From contig MKYF01000006.1 of assembly GCA_001914195.1 (NCBI GenBank), positions 1 to 54,915 on the forward strand: a DNA stretch of 54,915 bases, given 5' to 3'. Below, one piece after another: positions 24,576 through 32,972 of the stretch. The stretch's first letter is position 1. Every line of letters begins with the position of its first letter. Made by a program: the position numbers and the translations under genes. This stretch comes from Streptococcus mitis (GTDB taxonomy: Bacteria; Bacillota; Bacilli; Lactobacillales; Streptococcaceae). Below the pieces are notes generated by a model, which worked only from the letters and a program-made list of their open reading frames with translations, made no database searches and was not told the origin of the DNA.

Positions 24576-25526
24576 ATGTCAAGTAAAGCCAATCATGCAA
24601 AGACAGCTATTTGCGGAATTATCAATGTAACCCCAGACTCCTTTTCGGATGGTGGTCAATTTTTTACGCTTGAGCAAGCGCTCCAGCAGGCTCGTAAATT
24701 GATAGCAGAAGGGGCCAGCATGCTAGATATCGGCGGAGAATCAACTCGGCCAGGCAGTAGCTATGTTGAGATAGAGATAGAAGAGGAAATCCAGCGTGTT
24801 GTTCCAGTGATCAAAGCGATTCGTAAGGAAAGTGATGTCCTCATTTCTATCGATACATGGAAAAGTCAGGTGGCAGAGGCTGCTTTGGCTGCTGGTGCCA
24901 ATCTGGTCAATGACATCACAGGTCTCATGGGTGATGAGAAAATGGCTCATGTGGTTGCCAAGGCTGGAGCGAAAGTGGTCATCATGTTTAATCCAGTCAT
25001 GGCGCGACCTCAGCACCCTAGCTCGCTCATATTCCCTCATTTTGGATTTAATCAAACTTTTACAGAGGAAGAGTTAGCTGACTTTGAAACATTGCCAATC
25101 GAAGACTTGATGGAGGCTTTCTTTGAACGAGCACTAGCGAGAGCAAAGAAAGCTGGGATTGCACAAGAAAATATCCTGTTGGATCCAGGAATTGGTTTTG
25201 GTCTGACCAAGAAAGAAAATCTGCTTCTTTTACGGGACCTGGATAAACTACATCAGAAAGGCTATCCAATCTTTCTCGGAGTGTCGCGCAAGCGGTTTGT
25301 CATCAATATTCTTGAAGAAAATGGTTTTGAAGTCAATCCTGAGACAGAACTTGGTTTCCGCAATCGAGATACGGCTTCGGCTCATGTAACTAGTATCGCT
25401 GCGAGACAGGGTGTGGAAGTGGTGCGCGTGCATGATGTAGCTAGTCACAGGATGGCAGTTGAAATTGCCTCCGCCATTCGTCTGGCTGATGAAGCGGAAA
25501 ATTTAGATTTAAAACAATATAAATAA
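24576..25526 (+). CDS. folP: Dihydropteroate synthase with Ile66-Glu67 duplication (sulfonamide-resistant type)
   Basis: A 316-residue DHPS, the sulfonamide target, joining p-aminobenzoate to the pterin pyrophosphate. Family motifs: GIINVTPDSFSDGG, LDIGGESTRPGSS, NDITG, LDPGIGFG and the phosphate site SRKRF. The ATG at 24576 has GAGGGAG upstream and gives the pneumococcal N-terminus MSSKANHAKTAICG. Codons 65-69 read Glu-Ile-Glu-Ile-Glu, where the sensitive pneumococcal enzyme, as I remember it, has Glu-Ile-Glu. A 6-bp tandem duplication (GAGATA at 24768-24773 and 24774-24779) adds two residues, making 316 instead of 314. Confidence 0.97.
   Translation: MSSKANHAKTAICGIINVTPDSFSDGGQFFTLEQALQQARKLIAEGASMLDIGGESTRPGSSYVEIEIEEEIQRVVPVIKAIRKESDVLISIDTWKSQVAEAALAAGANLVNDITGLMGDEKMAHVVAKAGAKVVIMFNPVMARPQHPSSLIFPHFGFNQTFTEEELADFETLPIEDLMEAFFERALARAKKAGIAQENILLDPGIGFGLTKKENLLLLRDLDKLHQKGYPIFLGVSRKRFVINILEENGFEVNPETELGFRNRDTASAHVTSIAARQGVEVVRVHDVASHRMAVEIASAIRLADEAENLDLKQYK
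24768..24779 (+). repeat. 6-bp tandem duplication in folP
   Basis: GAGATAGAGATA, two copies of GAGATA, in frame. It duplicates Ile-Glu in the loop after the GGESTRPGSS motif. Confidence 0.9.
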
Positions 25527-25527
25527 G

Positions 25528-26850
25528 ATGAAAGAAATTCAAAACAATCAGTGGATTGCTAACTACCGGACGGACCAACCGCATTTTGGCTTGGAACGCA
25601 TGGTGGAACTATTAGCTTTGCGTGGCAATCCCCATCTCAAACTCAAGGTCATCCATATCGGAGGGACCAATGGCAAGGGTTCGACCATTGCTTTTTTGAA
25701 AAATATGCTAGAAAAGATGGGGCTGAGAGTTGGTGTTTTTAGCTCCCCCTATCTCATTCATTATACAGACCAGATTAGCATCAATGGGGAATCTATCCCA
25801 GAAGCGAAGCTAGAAACCCTCATGGCAGACTATCAGTCTTTGCTTGAAGGAGAAGTGGCTGCCAATTTGAAGGAGACAACCGAGTTTGAGATTATCACAG
25901 CTTTGGCCTATGACTACTTTGCCTCAGAGCAAGTAGATGTGGCTATCATGGAAGTCGGCATGGGTGGGCTTTTAGATAGTACCAATGTCTGTCAGCCCAT
26001 TTTGACAGGAATTACGACTATTGGATTGGACCATGTAGCCCTACTTGGTGACACCTTGGAAGCCATAGCAGAGCAGAAAGCTGGTATTATCAAACAAGGT
26101 ATTCCCTTGGTGACAGGTCGTATCGCTCCAGAAGCTTCGGCTGTGATTGACCGCATTGCGGAAGGGAAAGATGCGCCGAGACTTGCCTACGGGACAGATT
26201 ATCAGGTCAGCCATCAAAAGAGTGTGGTGACAGGCGAAGTCTTTGACTATACTAGTTCTCTCAGACAAGGTCGCTTCCAGACTGGCCTGCTTGGTTTGCA
26301 CCAGATAGAGAATGCTGGGATGGCTATAGCTTTACTTGATACTTTTTGTCAAGAAGATGGTCGAGAGCTACCAGCTAATACCTTGCTTGCTCAAGCCTTG
26401 GAAGAAACAAGTTGGCCAGGGCGTTTGGAAATCGTGTCAAGAGATCCCTTGATGATTTTGGATGGAGCCCACAATCCCCATGCTATCAAGGCTTTATTGG
26501 CAACCTTGCAAGAACGCTTTGCGGATTATCATAAAGAAATCCTCTTTACCTGCATCAAAACCAAGGCCTTGGAGGATATGTTGGACTTGTTGGAGAAAAT
26601 CCCAGATACCGAGCTTACCCTGACACATTTTGACGATAGTCGGGCGACTGATGAGAGCGTGCTGAAAGAGGCAGCCAAGTCTAGAAATCTCAGCTACCAG
26701 GAGTGGCAGGATTTTCTAGAGCAGAAATTGACAGATAAAAAAGAAGAGAAAAAAACAGTTAGGCTTGTCACAGGTTCTTTATATTTCTTGAGCCAAGTGA
26801 GAGCCTATCTGGTGGAGAGGAAGAACGAAAATGGATACACAAAAGATTGA
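25528..26850 (+). CDS. folC: Dihydrofolate synthase / folylpolyglutamate synthase
   Basis: A 440-residue ligase that adds glutamate to dihydropteroate and extends folate polyglutamates. The P-loop is IGGTNGKGST (about residues 43-52), with FSSPYLIHYTDQI, MEVGMGGLLDSTN and the C-terminal domain motif ILDGAHNPHA. It begins one base after the folP stop without a strong Shine-Dalgarno, so translation is probably coupled. Its end overlaps folE by 20 nt. Pneumococcal name sulB. Confidence 0.97.
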   Translation: MKEIQNNQWIANYRTDQPHFGLERMVELLALRGNPHLKLKVIHIGGTNGKGSTIAFLKNMLEKMGLRVGVFSSPYLIHYTDQISINGESIPEAKLETLMADYQSLLEGEVAANLKETTEFEIITALAYDYFASEQVDVAIMEVGMGGLLDSTNVCQPILTGITTIGLDHVALLGDTLEAIAEQKAGIIKQGIPLVTGRIAPEASAVIDRIAEGKDAPRLAYGTDYQVSHQKSVVTGEVFDYTSSLRQGRFQTGLLGLHQIENAGMAIALLDTFCQEDGRELPANTLLAQALEETSWPGRLEIVSRDPLMILDGAHNPHAIKALLATLQERFADYHKEILFTCIKTKALEDMLDLLEKIPDTELTLTHFDDSRATDESVLKEAAKSRNLSYQEWQDFLEQKLTDKKEEKKTVRLVTGSLYFLSQVRAYLVERKNENGYTKD

Positions 26851-27385
26851 AACAGCTGTAAAAATGATTATCGAGGCTGTCGGAGAGGACGCTAACCGTG
26901 AGGGCTTGCAGGAAACACCTGCTCGTGTCGCTCGTATGTACCAAGAGATTTTTTCAGGTCTTGGTCAAACAGCGGAGGAACATTTGTCAAAATCCTTTGA
27001 GATTATTGATGATAATATGGTGGTAGAAAAGGATATCTTTTTCCATACCATGTGTGAACACCACTTCTTGCCATTTTATGGTAGAGCGCACATTGCCTAT
27101 ATTCCAGATGGCCGTGTAGCAGGTTTGTCTAAACTTGCCCGTACGGTTGAGGTTTATTCGAAAAAACCACAAATTCAAGAACGTTTGAATATCGAAGTGG
27201 CCGATGCCTTGATGGACTATCTAGGTGCTAAAGGAGCCTTTGTTGTCATTGAGGCGGAACATATGTGTATGAGCATGCGTGGTGTCAGAAAACCAGGAAC
27301 TGCAACCTTGACGACAGTAGCTCGTGGTCTATTTGAAACAGATAAGGACCTCCGAGATCAAGCTTATCGTTTAATGGGACTATAA
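26831..27385 (+). CDS. folE: GTP cyclohydrolase I
   Basis: A 184-residue zinc enzyme that opens GTP to dihydroneopterin triphosphate, the first folate step. Zinc ligands lie in MCEHHFLPFYG and the later Cys (HMCMSMRGV). LSKLARTVEVYSKKPQIQE and TATLTTVARG are conserved. It overlaps folC by 20 nt. A terminator-like hairpin follows before folBK. Pneumococcal name sulC. Confidence 0.98.
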   Translation: MDTQKIETAVKMIIEAVGEDANREGLQETPARVARMYQEIFSGLGQTAEEHLSKSFEIIDDNMVVEKDIFFHTMCEHHFLPFYGRAHIAYIPDGRVAGLSKLARTVEVYSKKPQIQERLNIEVADALMDYLGAKGAFVVIEAEHMCMSMRGVRKPGTATLTTVARGLFETDKDLRDQAYRLMGL

Positions 27386-27389
27386 AAAG

Positions 27390-27411
27390 AATCCGCTTCA
27401 AGCGGATTTTT
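27390..27411 (+). terminator. Internal hairpin between folE and folBK
   Basis: Perfect 8-bp stem AATCCGCT/AGCGGATT, 3-nt loop, then TTTTT. It looks like an intrinsic terminator inside the folate operon and probably lowers folBK expression by partial termination. Confidence 0.7.
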
Positions 27412-27427
27412 CTAGAAAGGAATCATT

Positions 27428-28240
27428 ATGGATCAACTGCAGATTAAGGATTTGGAAATTTTTGCCTATCATGGTCTTTTTCCTAGTGAGAAAGAATTGG
27501 GGCAGAAGTTTGTTATTTCCGCAATCCTATCCTATGATATGACCAAGGCGGCGACAGATTTGGATTTAACAGCCTCTGTCCATTACGGAGAATTGTGCCA
27601 GCAGTGGACGGCTTGGTTTCAGGAAACAACTGAGGACTTGATTGAAACGGTAGCCTACAAACTGGTAGAACGTACCTTTGAGACCTATCCTCTTGTTCAA
27701 GAAATTAAGCTGGAACTGAAAAAGCCTTGGGCGCCGGTTCATTTGCCACTAGAAACTTGCTCAGTGACCATTCATCGTCGCAAGCAACGGGCATTTATCG
27801 CTCTGGGAAGCAACATGGGAGATAAGCAAGCAAACTTGAAGCAAGCCATTGAGAAAATGCGAAATCGAGGTATCCATATTCTTAAAGAGTCCAGTGTCTT
27901 AACGACGGAGCCTTGGGGTGGTGTGGAGCAAGATAGCTTTGCTAATCAAGTAGTTGAAGTAGAAACATGGTTGCCTGCTCCAGTGATATTAGAGACCTTG
28001 TTAGCCATTGAGTCAGAGATGGGACGGGTGAGAGAAGTGCATTGGGGACCTCGTTTGATTGATTTGGACTTGCTCTTTGTGGAGGACCAGATCCTTTATA
28101 CAGATGACCTTATCTTGCCTCATCCTTACATAGCGGAACGCCTTTTTGTCCTTGAATCCATACAGGAAATTGCGCCTCATTTTATCCATCCTACATTAAA
28201 GCAACCGATCCGCAACTTGTATGATGCTTTGAAAAAATAG
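27428..28240 (+). CDS. folBK: Bifunctional dihydroneopterin aldolase / HPPK
   Basis: A 270-residue fusion. Residues 1-~120 are dihydroneopterin aldolase (FAYHGLFPSEKELGQ, with catalytic Lys/Glu-type positions). Residues ~124-270 are 6-hydroxymethyl-7,8-dihydropterin pyrophosphokinase (RAFIALGSNMGDKQANL, WGPRLIDLDLLF, LPHPYIAERLFVL). It makes the pterin pyrophosphate used by FolP. The fusion is the pneumococcal SulD arrangement. It begins 17 nt after a terminator-like hairpin with Shine-Dalgarno GAAAGGA. Confidence 0.97.
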   Translation: MDQLQIKDLEIFAYHGLFPSEKELGQKFVISAILSYDMTKAATDLDLTASVHYGELCQQWTAWFQETTEDLIETVAYKLVERTFETYPLVQEIKLELKKPWAPVHLPLETCSVTIHRRKQRAFIALGSNMGDKQANLKQAIEKMRNRGIHILKESSVLTTEPWGGVEQDSFANQVVEVETWLPAPVILETLLAIESEMGRVREVHWGPRLIDLDLLFVEDQILYTDDLILPHPYIAERLFVLESIQEIAPHFIHPTLKQPIRNLYDALKK

Positions 28241-28287
28241 AAAAAACTCTAGTTTTCAGTCGTTTGTAACTGAAGGCTAGAGTTTTT
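28241..28287. terminator. Bidirectional terminator, folBK and DUF960-like gene
   Basis: AAAAACTCTAG pairs with CTAGAGTTTTT, with an inner TTCAGT/ACTGAA stem. It serves the two convergent transcripts. Confidence 0.88.
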
Positions 28288-28603
28288 AAAATAGGTCATT
28301 TTCTTCTGGGAGGAGGATAGTCTCTCTACCATCCATATCTAAAACCAGAACTCTCGGAGGATAAAGAGGGTCAAAGGGATGGTTAAAATCAAAATCAATG
28401 GCTGTAGGGAGATGTTGACTTGAGAAGTGGAAGGTAATTTTTCCTTGGTTATTGAGCAATTGAAACTCAAGTTCTTCTTCCAATTCAAAGACATTTTTTA
28501 AGAAATGGTCGATGATATACCAAAAAGAGTCAATGACATCATCAGGCAAGCTGGTAACAATGCCAAAACTAGCTGACCGCATCTGGGTATTGGTAAAAGC
28601 CAT
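28286..28603 (-). CDS. DUF960-like small protein
   Basis: A 105-residue soluble acidic protein beginning MAFTNTQMRSASFGIVTSLP. The pattern resembles the Firmicutes DUF960 family, which has no known function. The start at 28603 has GGGGGAAG upstream and drops an implausible 18-residue extension. The only gene of its transcript, between the folate operon and ccpA. It ends inside the shared terminator. Family assignment is from memory. Confidence 0.75.
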   Translation of the reverse strand: MAFTNTQMRSASFGIVTSLPDDVIDSFWYIIDHFLKNVFELEEELEFQLLNNQGKITFHFSSQHLPTAIDFDFNHPFDPLYPPRVLVLDMDGRETILLPEENDLF

Positions 28604-28727
28604 ATTTCTTCCCCCTTTCTTTTCCCTTATCATACAGCAAATAGGATTAAAAATCAAGAAAAGGTAATTTTTTCTTCATAAACATAGCTTTCTATGAAAT
28701 TTTTTTCAAACAATCTTCAAAAAATAC

Positions 28728-28756
28728 TTGAAAGTGTTTACAAATAGTGATAAAAT
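28728..28756 (+). promoter_or_regulatory. ccpA promoter
   Basis: TTGAAA, 17-bp spacer, TGA-TAAAAT extended -10. Confidence 0.75.
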
Positions 28757-28771
28757 GGAATAAGTGGAATC

Positions 28772-28790
28772 ATGAAAACGAAATTTTCAT
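28772..28790 (+). promoter_or_regulatory. cre-like palindrome downstream of the ccpA promoter
   Basis: ATGAAAACGAAATTTTCAT has TGAAAA/TTTTCA arms around a CG core with one extra base relative to a classic cre. It lies about 10 bases after the expected transcript start, a roadblock position compatible with autoregulation. Confidence 0.45.
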
Positions 28791-28840
28791 ACCGTCTCTT
28801 TTTTGGAGTCTCGTGAGGTATGATATAGAAAGGAAATGGA

Positions 28841-29851
28841 ATGAATACAGACGATACAGTAACGATTTATGATGTCGCCCGTGAAGCAGGAGTTTCAATG
28901 GCGACAGTTAGCCGTGTAGTCAATGGCAATAAGAATGTAAAAGAGAACACCCGTAAAAAAGTGCTTGAGGTGATTGACCGTTTGGATTACCGTCCAAATG
29001 CAGTGGCGCGTGGTCTTGCAAGTAAAAAGACAACCACTGTCGGTGTTGTGATCCCCAATATTACCAATGGTTATTTCTCAACGCTTGCCAAAGGGATTGA
29101 TGATATCGCTGAAATGTACAAGTATAACATCGTCCTTGCCAATAGTGATGAGGACGATGACAAGGAAGTTTCAGTTGTCAATACACTATTTTCTAAGCAA
29201 GTGGATGGTATCATCTTTATGGGGTATCACTTGACTGAAAAAATTCGTTCAGAGTTTTCTCGTTCTCGAACACCAGTTGTTCTTGCAGGAACTGTGGATG
29301 TAGAACATCAGCTTCCAAGTGTCAATATTGACTACAAACAAGCAACGATTGATGCAGTAACCTACCTTGCTAAAGAAAATGAGCGCATTGCTTTCGTTAG
29401 CGGTCCACTAGTGGATGACATCAATGGTAAGGTTCGTTTGGTTGGCTACAAGGAGGCCTTGAAAAAAGCAGGGATTTCTTATAGCGAAGGATTGGTATTT
29501 GAATCTAAATACACTTATGAAGACGGTTATGCCTTGGCAGAACGCTTGATTTCATCAAATGCAACTGCAGCAGTTGTAACAGGTGACGAGCTGGCAGCAG
29601 GTGTCTTGAACGGCCTTGCTGATAAGGGTGTGTCTGTGCCAGAAGAGTTTGAAATCATTACTAGTGATGATTCACAAATCTCACGCTTTACCCGTCCAAA
29701 CTTGACCACCATTGCCCAACCTCTTTATGACCTGGGCGCCATTAGTATGCGTATGTTGACTAAGATTATGCACAAGGAAGAGTTGGAAGAACGTGAAGTT
29801 CTCTTACCTCATGGTTTGACAGAACGTCGTTCAACACGAAAACGTAAATAG
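28841..29851 (+). CDS. ccpA: Catabolite control protein A
   Basis: A 336-residue LacI/GalR-family regulator. The helix-turn-helix VTIYDVAREAGVSMATVSRVVNG plus hinge RPNAVARGLASKKT is at residues ~7-60, followed by a periplasmic-binding-like core that binds phosphorylated HPr. It is the global carbon catabolite regulator and acts at cre sites, several of which appear in this window. Preceded by AAAGGAAATGG and closed by the terminator at 29854-29886. Confidence 0.98.
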   Translation: MNTDDTVTIYDVAREAGVSMATVSRVVNGNKNVKENTRKKVLEVIDRLDYRPNAVARGLASKKTTTVGVVIPNITNGYFSTLAKGIDDIAEMYKYNIVLANSDEDDDKEVSVVNTLFSKQVDGIIFMGYHLTEKIRSEFSRSRTPVVLAGTVDVEHQLPSVNIDYKQATIDAVTYLAKENERIAFVSGPLVDDINGKVRLVGYKEALKKAGISYSEGLVFESKYTYEDGYALAERLISSNATAAVVTGDELAAGVLNGLADKGVSVPEEFEIITSDDSQISRFTRPNLTTIAQPLYDLGAISMRMLTKIMHKEELEEREVLLPHGLTERRSTRKRK

Positions 29852-29853
29852 AA

Positions 29854-29886
29854 AAAATCAGGGAATCGTGAAGATTTCCTGATTTT
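29854..29886 (+). terminator. ccpA terminator
   Basis: Stem AAAATCAGGGAA/TTTCCTGATTTT with 9-nt loop. Also suited to the convergent ansA transcript. Confidence 0.85.
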
Positions 29887-29904
29887 GCTTTCTGGAGAAG
29901 AGGC

Positions 29905-30867
29905 TTAGCCTTCCATATAGTCTTTCAAAGCCTGTCCTGTTAGTCCGGCATTGAGGGCAATGAGGAGCTTTAGGCGGGCTTTTTGGGCGTTGAGTTCTTT
30001 AACAAAGAAGACACCAGATTTTTGCAACTGCACGCCTCCACCCTGGTAGGCATAAACAGGTTCGGCAATACCGTTAAAGCATCGTGATACCAGAGCGACT
30101 GGGATTCCTTTTTGCAGAAGGCTTTCTAATTTTTGAGCCGTTTCTTTGGGAATATTACCAGCTCCGAAGGCTTGGATAATCAAACCGTCCAATTGTTCCA
30201 AATCCAGCATATCAATCAGCTCATCTGTCATACCAGCATAAGCCGAGATAATAGGGACTAAACCTTGTATGTGATCAAGGTCAAAGCGGACACGAGGCTC
30301 AGCTGTTTTAAAGTAGAGGATTTCGTGTTTCATAATCAGACCAAGTGGCCCGTGTGTTGGAGTCTGGAAGGTGCTGACGTTGCTCGTATGTGTTTTGGTG
30401 ACATACTTGGCAGCGTGGATTTCATCGTTCATAACAACCAAAACTCCTTTGTCAGCAGCCTTGTCATCGCTAGCTACCCGCAAAGCACTCAGATAATTAT
30501 AAACACCGTCACTACCGAGTTCGTTAGAGCTGCGCATGGCCCCTGTTAGAACGATAGGCATATGGGGAACTTCCATGGTATCAAGGAAATAGGCTGTTTC
30601 CTCTAAAGTATCGGTCCCGTGTGTGATCACCACTCCATCGTAGTTAGCCGCTTCCTCTTTAATTTTCTGGTAGAGGGCCAGCATATGCTTGGGTTTGATA
30701 TGGGGGCTCGGCAGGTTAAACAAGTCCAAGGCGTGGACTTGGATTCCTTCAAGTGGGTTAGACACATGATTCATGGGATTATCTGAACTCGTCACAACAG
30801 CGCCAGAAGCATCGGCTTGCATGGAAATAGTTCCACCCGTATGTAAAACAAGGATTTTCTTAGGCAT
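29905..30867 (-). CDS. ansA: L-asparaginase (type I, cytoplasmic)
   Basis: A 320-residue enzyme hydrolysing asparagine to aspartate and ammonia. Both active-site threonine motifs are present: VLHTGGTISMQ at the N-terminus and VVITHGTDTLEETAYF near residue 85. IIQAFGAGNIP and the SRCFNG loop are typical of the family. No signal peptide, hence cytoplasmic. Divergent from the HAD fusion gene, with about 65 bp between starts, and convergent with ccpA. Confidence 0.96.
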   Translation of the reverse strand: MPKKILVLHTGGTISMQADASGAVVTSSDNPMNHVSNPLEGIQVHALDLFNLPSPHIKPKHMLALYQKIKEEAANYDGVVITHGTDTLEETAYFLDTMEVPHMPIVLTGAMRSSNELGSDGVYNYLSALRVASDDKAADKGVLVVMNDEIHAAKYVTKTHTSNVSTFQTPTHGPLGLIMKHEILYFKTAEPRVRFDLDHIQGLVPIISAYAGMTDELIDMLDLEQLDGLIIQAFGAGNIPKETAQKLESLLQKGIPVALVSRCFNGIAEPVYAYQGGGVQLQKSGVFFVKELNAQKARLKLLIALNAGLTGQALKDYMEG

Positions 30868-30891
30868 GATTTACTCACTCTTTCTGAAATG

Positions 30892-30900
30892 TGGTATAAT
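30892..30900 (+). promoter_or_regulatory. Extended -10 promoter of the HAD fusion gene
   Basis: TGGTATAAT, 32 bases before the chosen start. Confidence 0.6.
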
Positions 30901-30932
30901 CATTGTATCACAAAAGGGGAGATTGGGATAGG

Positions 30933-32321
30933 ATGGAAGTCAAAGCTGTTTTTTTTGATATCGATGGAACGCTAGTCAACGATCGCAAGAGTGTTTTGAA
31001 ATCCACTAAGGACGCGATTAAAATTGTCAAAGAACAAGGGGTGCTGGTTGGCGTAGCAACGGGGCGTGGACCTTTTTTTGTTAAGGAATTGATGGACGAT
31101 TTGGATTTGGACTTTGCGGTAACCTACAATGGCCAGTATATCTTTACTAAAGACAGAGTCTTGTTCACGAGCCCTATTTCCAAGTTACATTTGCGCCAGT
31201 TAATTAGCTATGCTAAAAAAGAGGGCAAGGAGATTGCCCTAGGGACCAAGGATGCCATGCTAGGTTCTAAAATCATGTCTTTTGGTCTGGGTTCTTTTTC
31301 TCAACGAATCAGTCGCTTCGTTCCCTCTGTTTTAACTCGGACGGTGAGTCATTCCTTTAATCGCATGGTCAGCAAGGTTGTTCCCCAAAAGGAAGAAGAC
31401 CTGCTTCATCTGATGAATCAGCCTATCTACCAAGTTTTGATGCTGATGACGCCAGAAGAATCTGAGAAGGCGGCAGCTGATTTTGAAGACTTGAAATTGA
31501 CACGTAGCAATCCATTTGCAGCAGATGTCATCAATCAAGGAAATTCAAAATTGGAAGGTATACGCCGAGTCGGAAAAGAATATGGCTTTGACCTCAACCA
31601 AGTCATGGCCTTTGGTGACTCAGATAACGACCTAGAAATGCTGGCAGGTGTTGGGATGTCGGTTGCTATGGGAAATGGTAGTAGCAGTGTCAAGGAAGTT
31701 GCTAAGCACATTACCACCAGCAATCAGCAAGACGGAATCCATAAGGCCTTGGAACATTTTGGTGTTTTGTCTTCAGAAAAAGTCTTTGTCAGCCGTGACT
31801 ATCATTTCAATAAGGTCAAGACCTTCCACCACATGATGGATGAACGGACCCAAGAAGAACCTCGAGCTTGGGATTTAGAAGGTGCAACCCATAGGGCTGG
31901 TTTTAAAATAGAAGAATTGGTGGAGTTTGTTCGAGCTGCCAGCACTTCTGAAGAGGACTTTGGTCAAGCTCTATCGCAACTTCATCAAGCTCTTGATAAG
32001 GCGGCAGATAAGGTAGCTAAGAAGACACCTGCCCAGCAAGATTTGGTAGGGCAGGTGGATGCCTTGATTGATACGCTTTACTTTACCTACGGTAGTTTTG
32101 TCTTGATGGGGGTGGACCCAGAACATATTTTTGACATTGTTCATCAGGCCAATATGGGGAAAATTTTCCCAGATGGCAAGGCTCATTTTGATCCAGTGAC
32201 CCACAAAATCTTAAAACCAGATGATTGGGAAGAAAAATATGCTCCAGAACCTGCTATTAAAAAGGAACTGCAGCGCCAGCTCAAGGCTTATGAACGCCAT
32301 AAAGAGAGAAATAAACAGTAA
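30933..32321 (+). CDS. HAD-IIB phosphatase fused to an all-alpha NTP pyrophosphohydrolase-like domain
   Basis: A 462-residue two-domain protein. Residues 1-~285 are a Cof-type HAD phosphatase (FFDIDGTLVNDRK, GVATGRG, FGDSDNDLEML). Residues ~300-462 are helical and carry HQANMGKIFPDGKAHFDP...KPDDWEE, the pattern of MazG/PRA-PH-like NTP pyrophosphohydrolases. Acidic metal-site candidates are in WDLEGATHRAGFKIEELVEF. The combination suggests clearing of an unwanted nucleotide in two steps: NTP to NMP, then dephosphorylation. That is inference. The start at 30933 is placed at the ATG opening the HAD domain. Confidence 0.88.
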   Translation: MEVKAVFFDIDGTLVNDRKSVLKSTKDAIKIVKEQGVLVGVATGRGPFFVKELMDDLDLDFAVTYNGQYIFTKDRVLFTSPISKLHLRQLISYAKKEGKEIALGTKDAMLGSKIMSFGLGSFSQRISRFVPSVLTRTVSHSFNRMVSKVVPQKEEDLLHLMNQPIYQVLMLMTPEESEKAAADFEDLKLTRSNPFAADVINQGNSKLEGIRRVGKEYGFDLNQVMAFGDSDNDLEMLAGVGMSVAMGNGSSSVKEVAKHITTSNQQDGIHKALEHFGVLSSEKVFVSRDYHFNKVKTFHHMMDERTQEEPRAWDLEGATHRAGFKIEELVEFVRAASTSEEDFGQALSQLHQALDKAADKVAKKTPAQQDLVGQVDALIDTLYFTYGSFVLMGVDPEHIFDIVHQANMGKIFPDGKAHFDPVTHKILKPDDWEEKYAPEPAIKKELQRQLKAYERHKERNKQ

Positions 32322-32322
32322 A

Positions 32323-32350
32323 GAAAAAGGAGCGCTGAGCTCCTTTTCTT
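32323..32350. terminator. Bidirectional terminator, HAD fusion gene and uspA
   Basis: AAAAGGAGC-gctga-GCTCCTTTT with flanking A and T runs. Confidence 0.85.
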
Positions 32351-32355
32351 CGTGA

Positions 32356-32808
32356 TTACAAAGTTTTTTCTTGTTCTCTCACAACCAGCAAATCAACCTT
32401 AGCATGGCGGAGAATGTATTCAGATGAAGATCCGACCAAGAGGCGTTCAAAGGCGTTGAGACCAGTTGCGCCAACGAGGATGAGGTCCACTTCTTCAGCA
32501 TCGGGAATAGTACGTGCCAGTAGGGTCTTTGGATTTCCCATTTCAATGACGATATGAACATCTGCCACACCAGCATCTTTAGCACGTTTTTCGTACTCTT
32601 TCATCAGACTTTCAGCGTCGACTTGGAGTTCTTCATAAACTTCAGCATCAAAGGTGGATACGCTTTGGAGAGCGCGTGTGTCAATGACATGTGCGATGGT
32701 GAGTTTAGCGTCGTTTCGTAGAGCAGAATGAACTCCCTTGACAAAAGCCAAGTCTGCTTCTTTAGAACCATCGATTGCGACCATGATATTTTGGTAACGT
32801 TGTGCCAT
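32356..32808 (-). CDS. Universal stress protein, UspA family
   Basis: A 150-residue cytoplasmic protein. It opens MAQRYQNIMVAIDGSKEADLAF, with the conserved VAIDGS strand, and has the ATP-binding motif GATGLNAFERLLVGSSSEYIL (G-x2-G-x9-GS). The start at 32808 has AGGAGG at proper distance, and a longer frame upstream lacks support. ATP-binding UspA proteins serve in stress survival. Exact role unknown. Converges with the HAD fusion gene. Confidence 0.93.
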   Translation of the reverse strand: MAQRYQNIMVAIDGSKEADLAFVKGVHSALRNDAKLTIAHVIDTRALQSVSTFDAEVYEELQVDAESLMKEYEKRAKDAGVADVHIVIEMGNPKTLLARTIPDAEEVDLILVGATGLNAFERLLVGSSSEYILRHAKVDLLVVREQEKTL

Positions 32809-32921
32809 AATGAAACCTCCTGAAATTTTCTTACTATAATTGTAAACCTTTTCACTATAGAAGTAAAGCAAAAAAAGTATTTTTCAAAAGAATGTTAGCG
32901 TTTAAAATCTATATAAATATA

Positions 32922-32930
32922 TGATAAAAT
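32922..32930 (+). promoter_or_regulatory. Extended -10 promoter of the small membrane protein gene
   Basis: TGATAAAAT, 42 bases before the chosen start. Confidence 0.5.
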
Positions 32931-32972
32931 AAAAGAAAGGATAGCAGGGAAGAAGTGAAGGGAGGGAGAATG

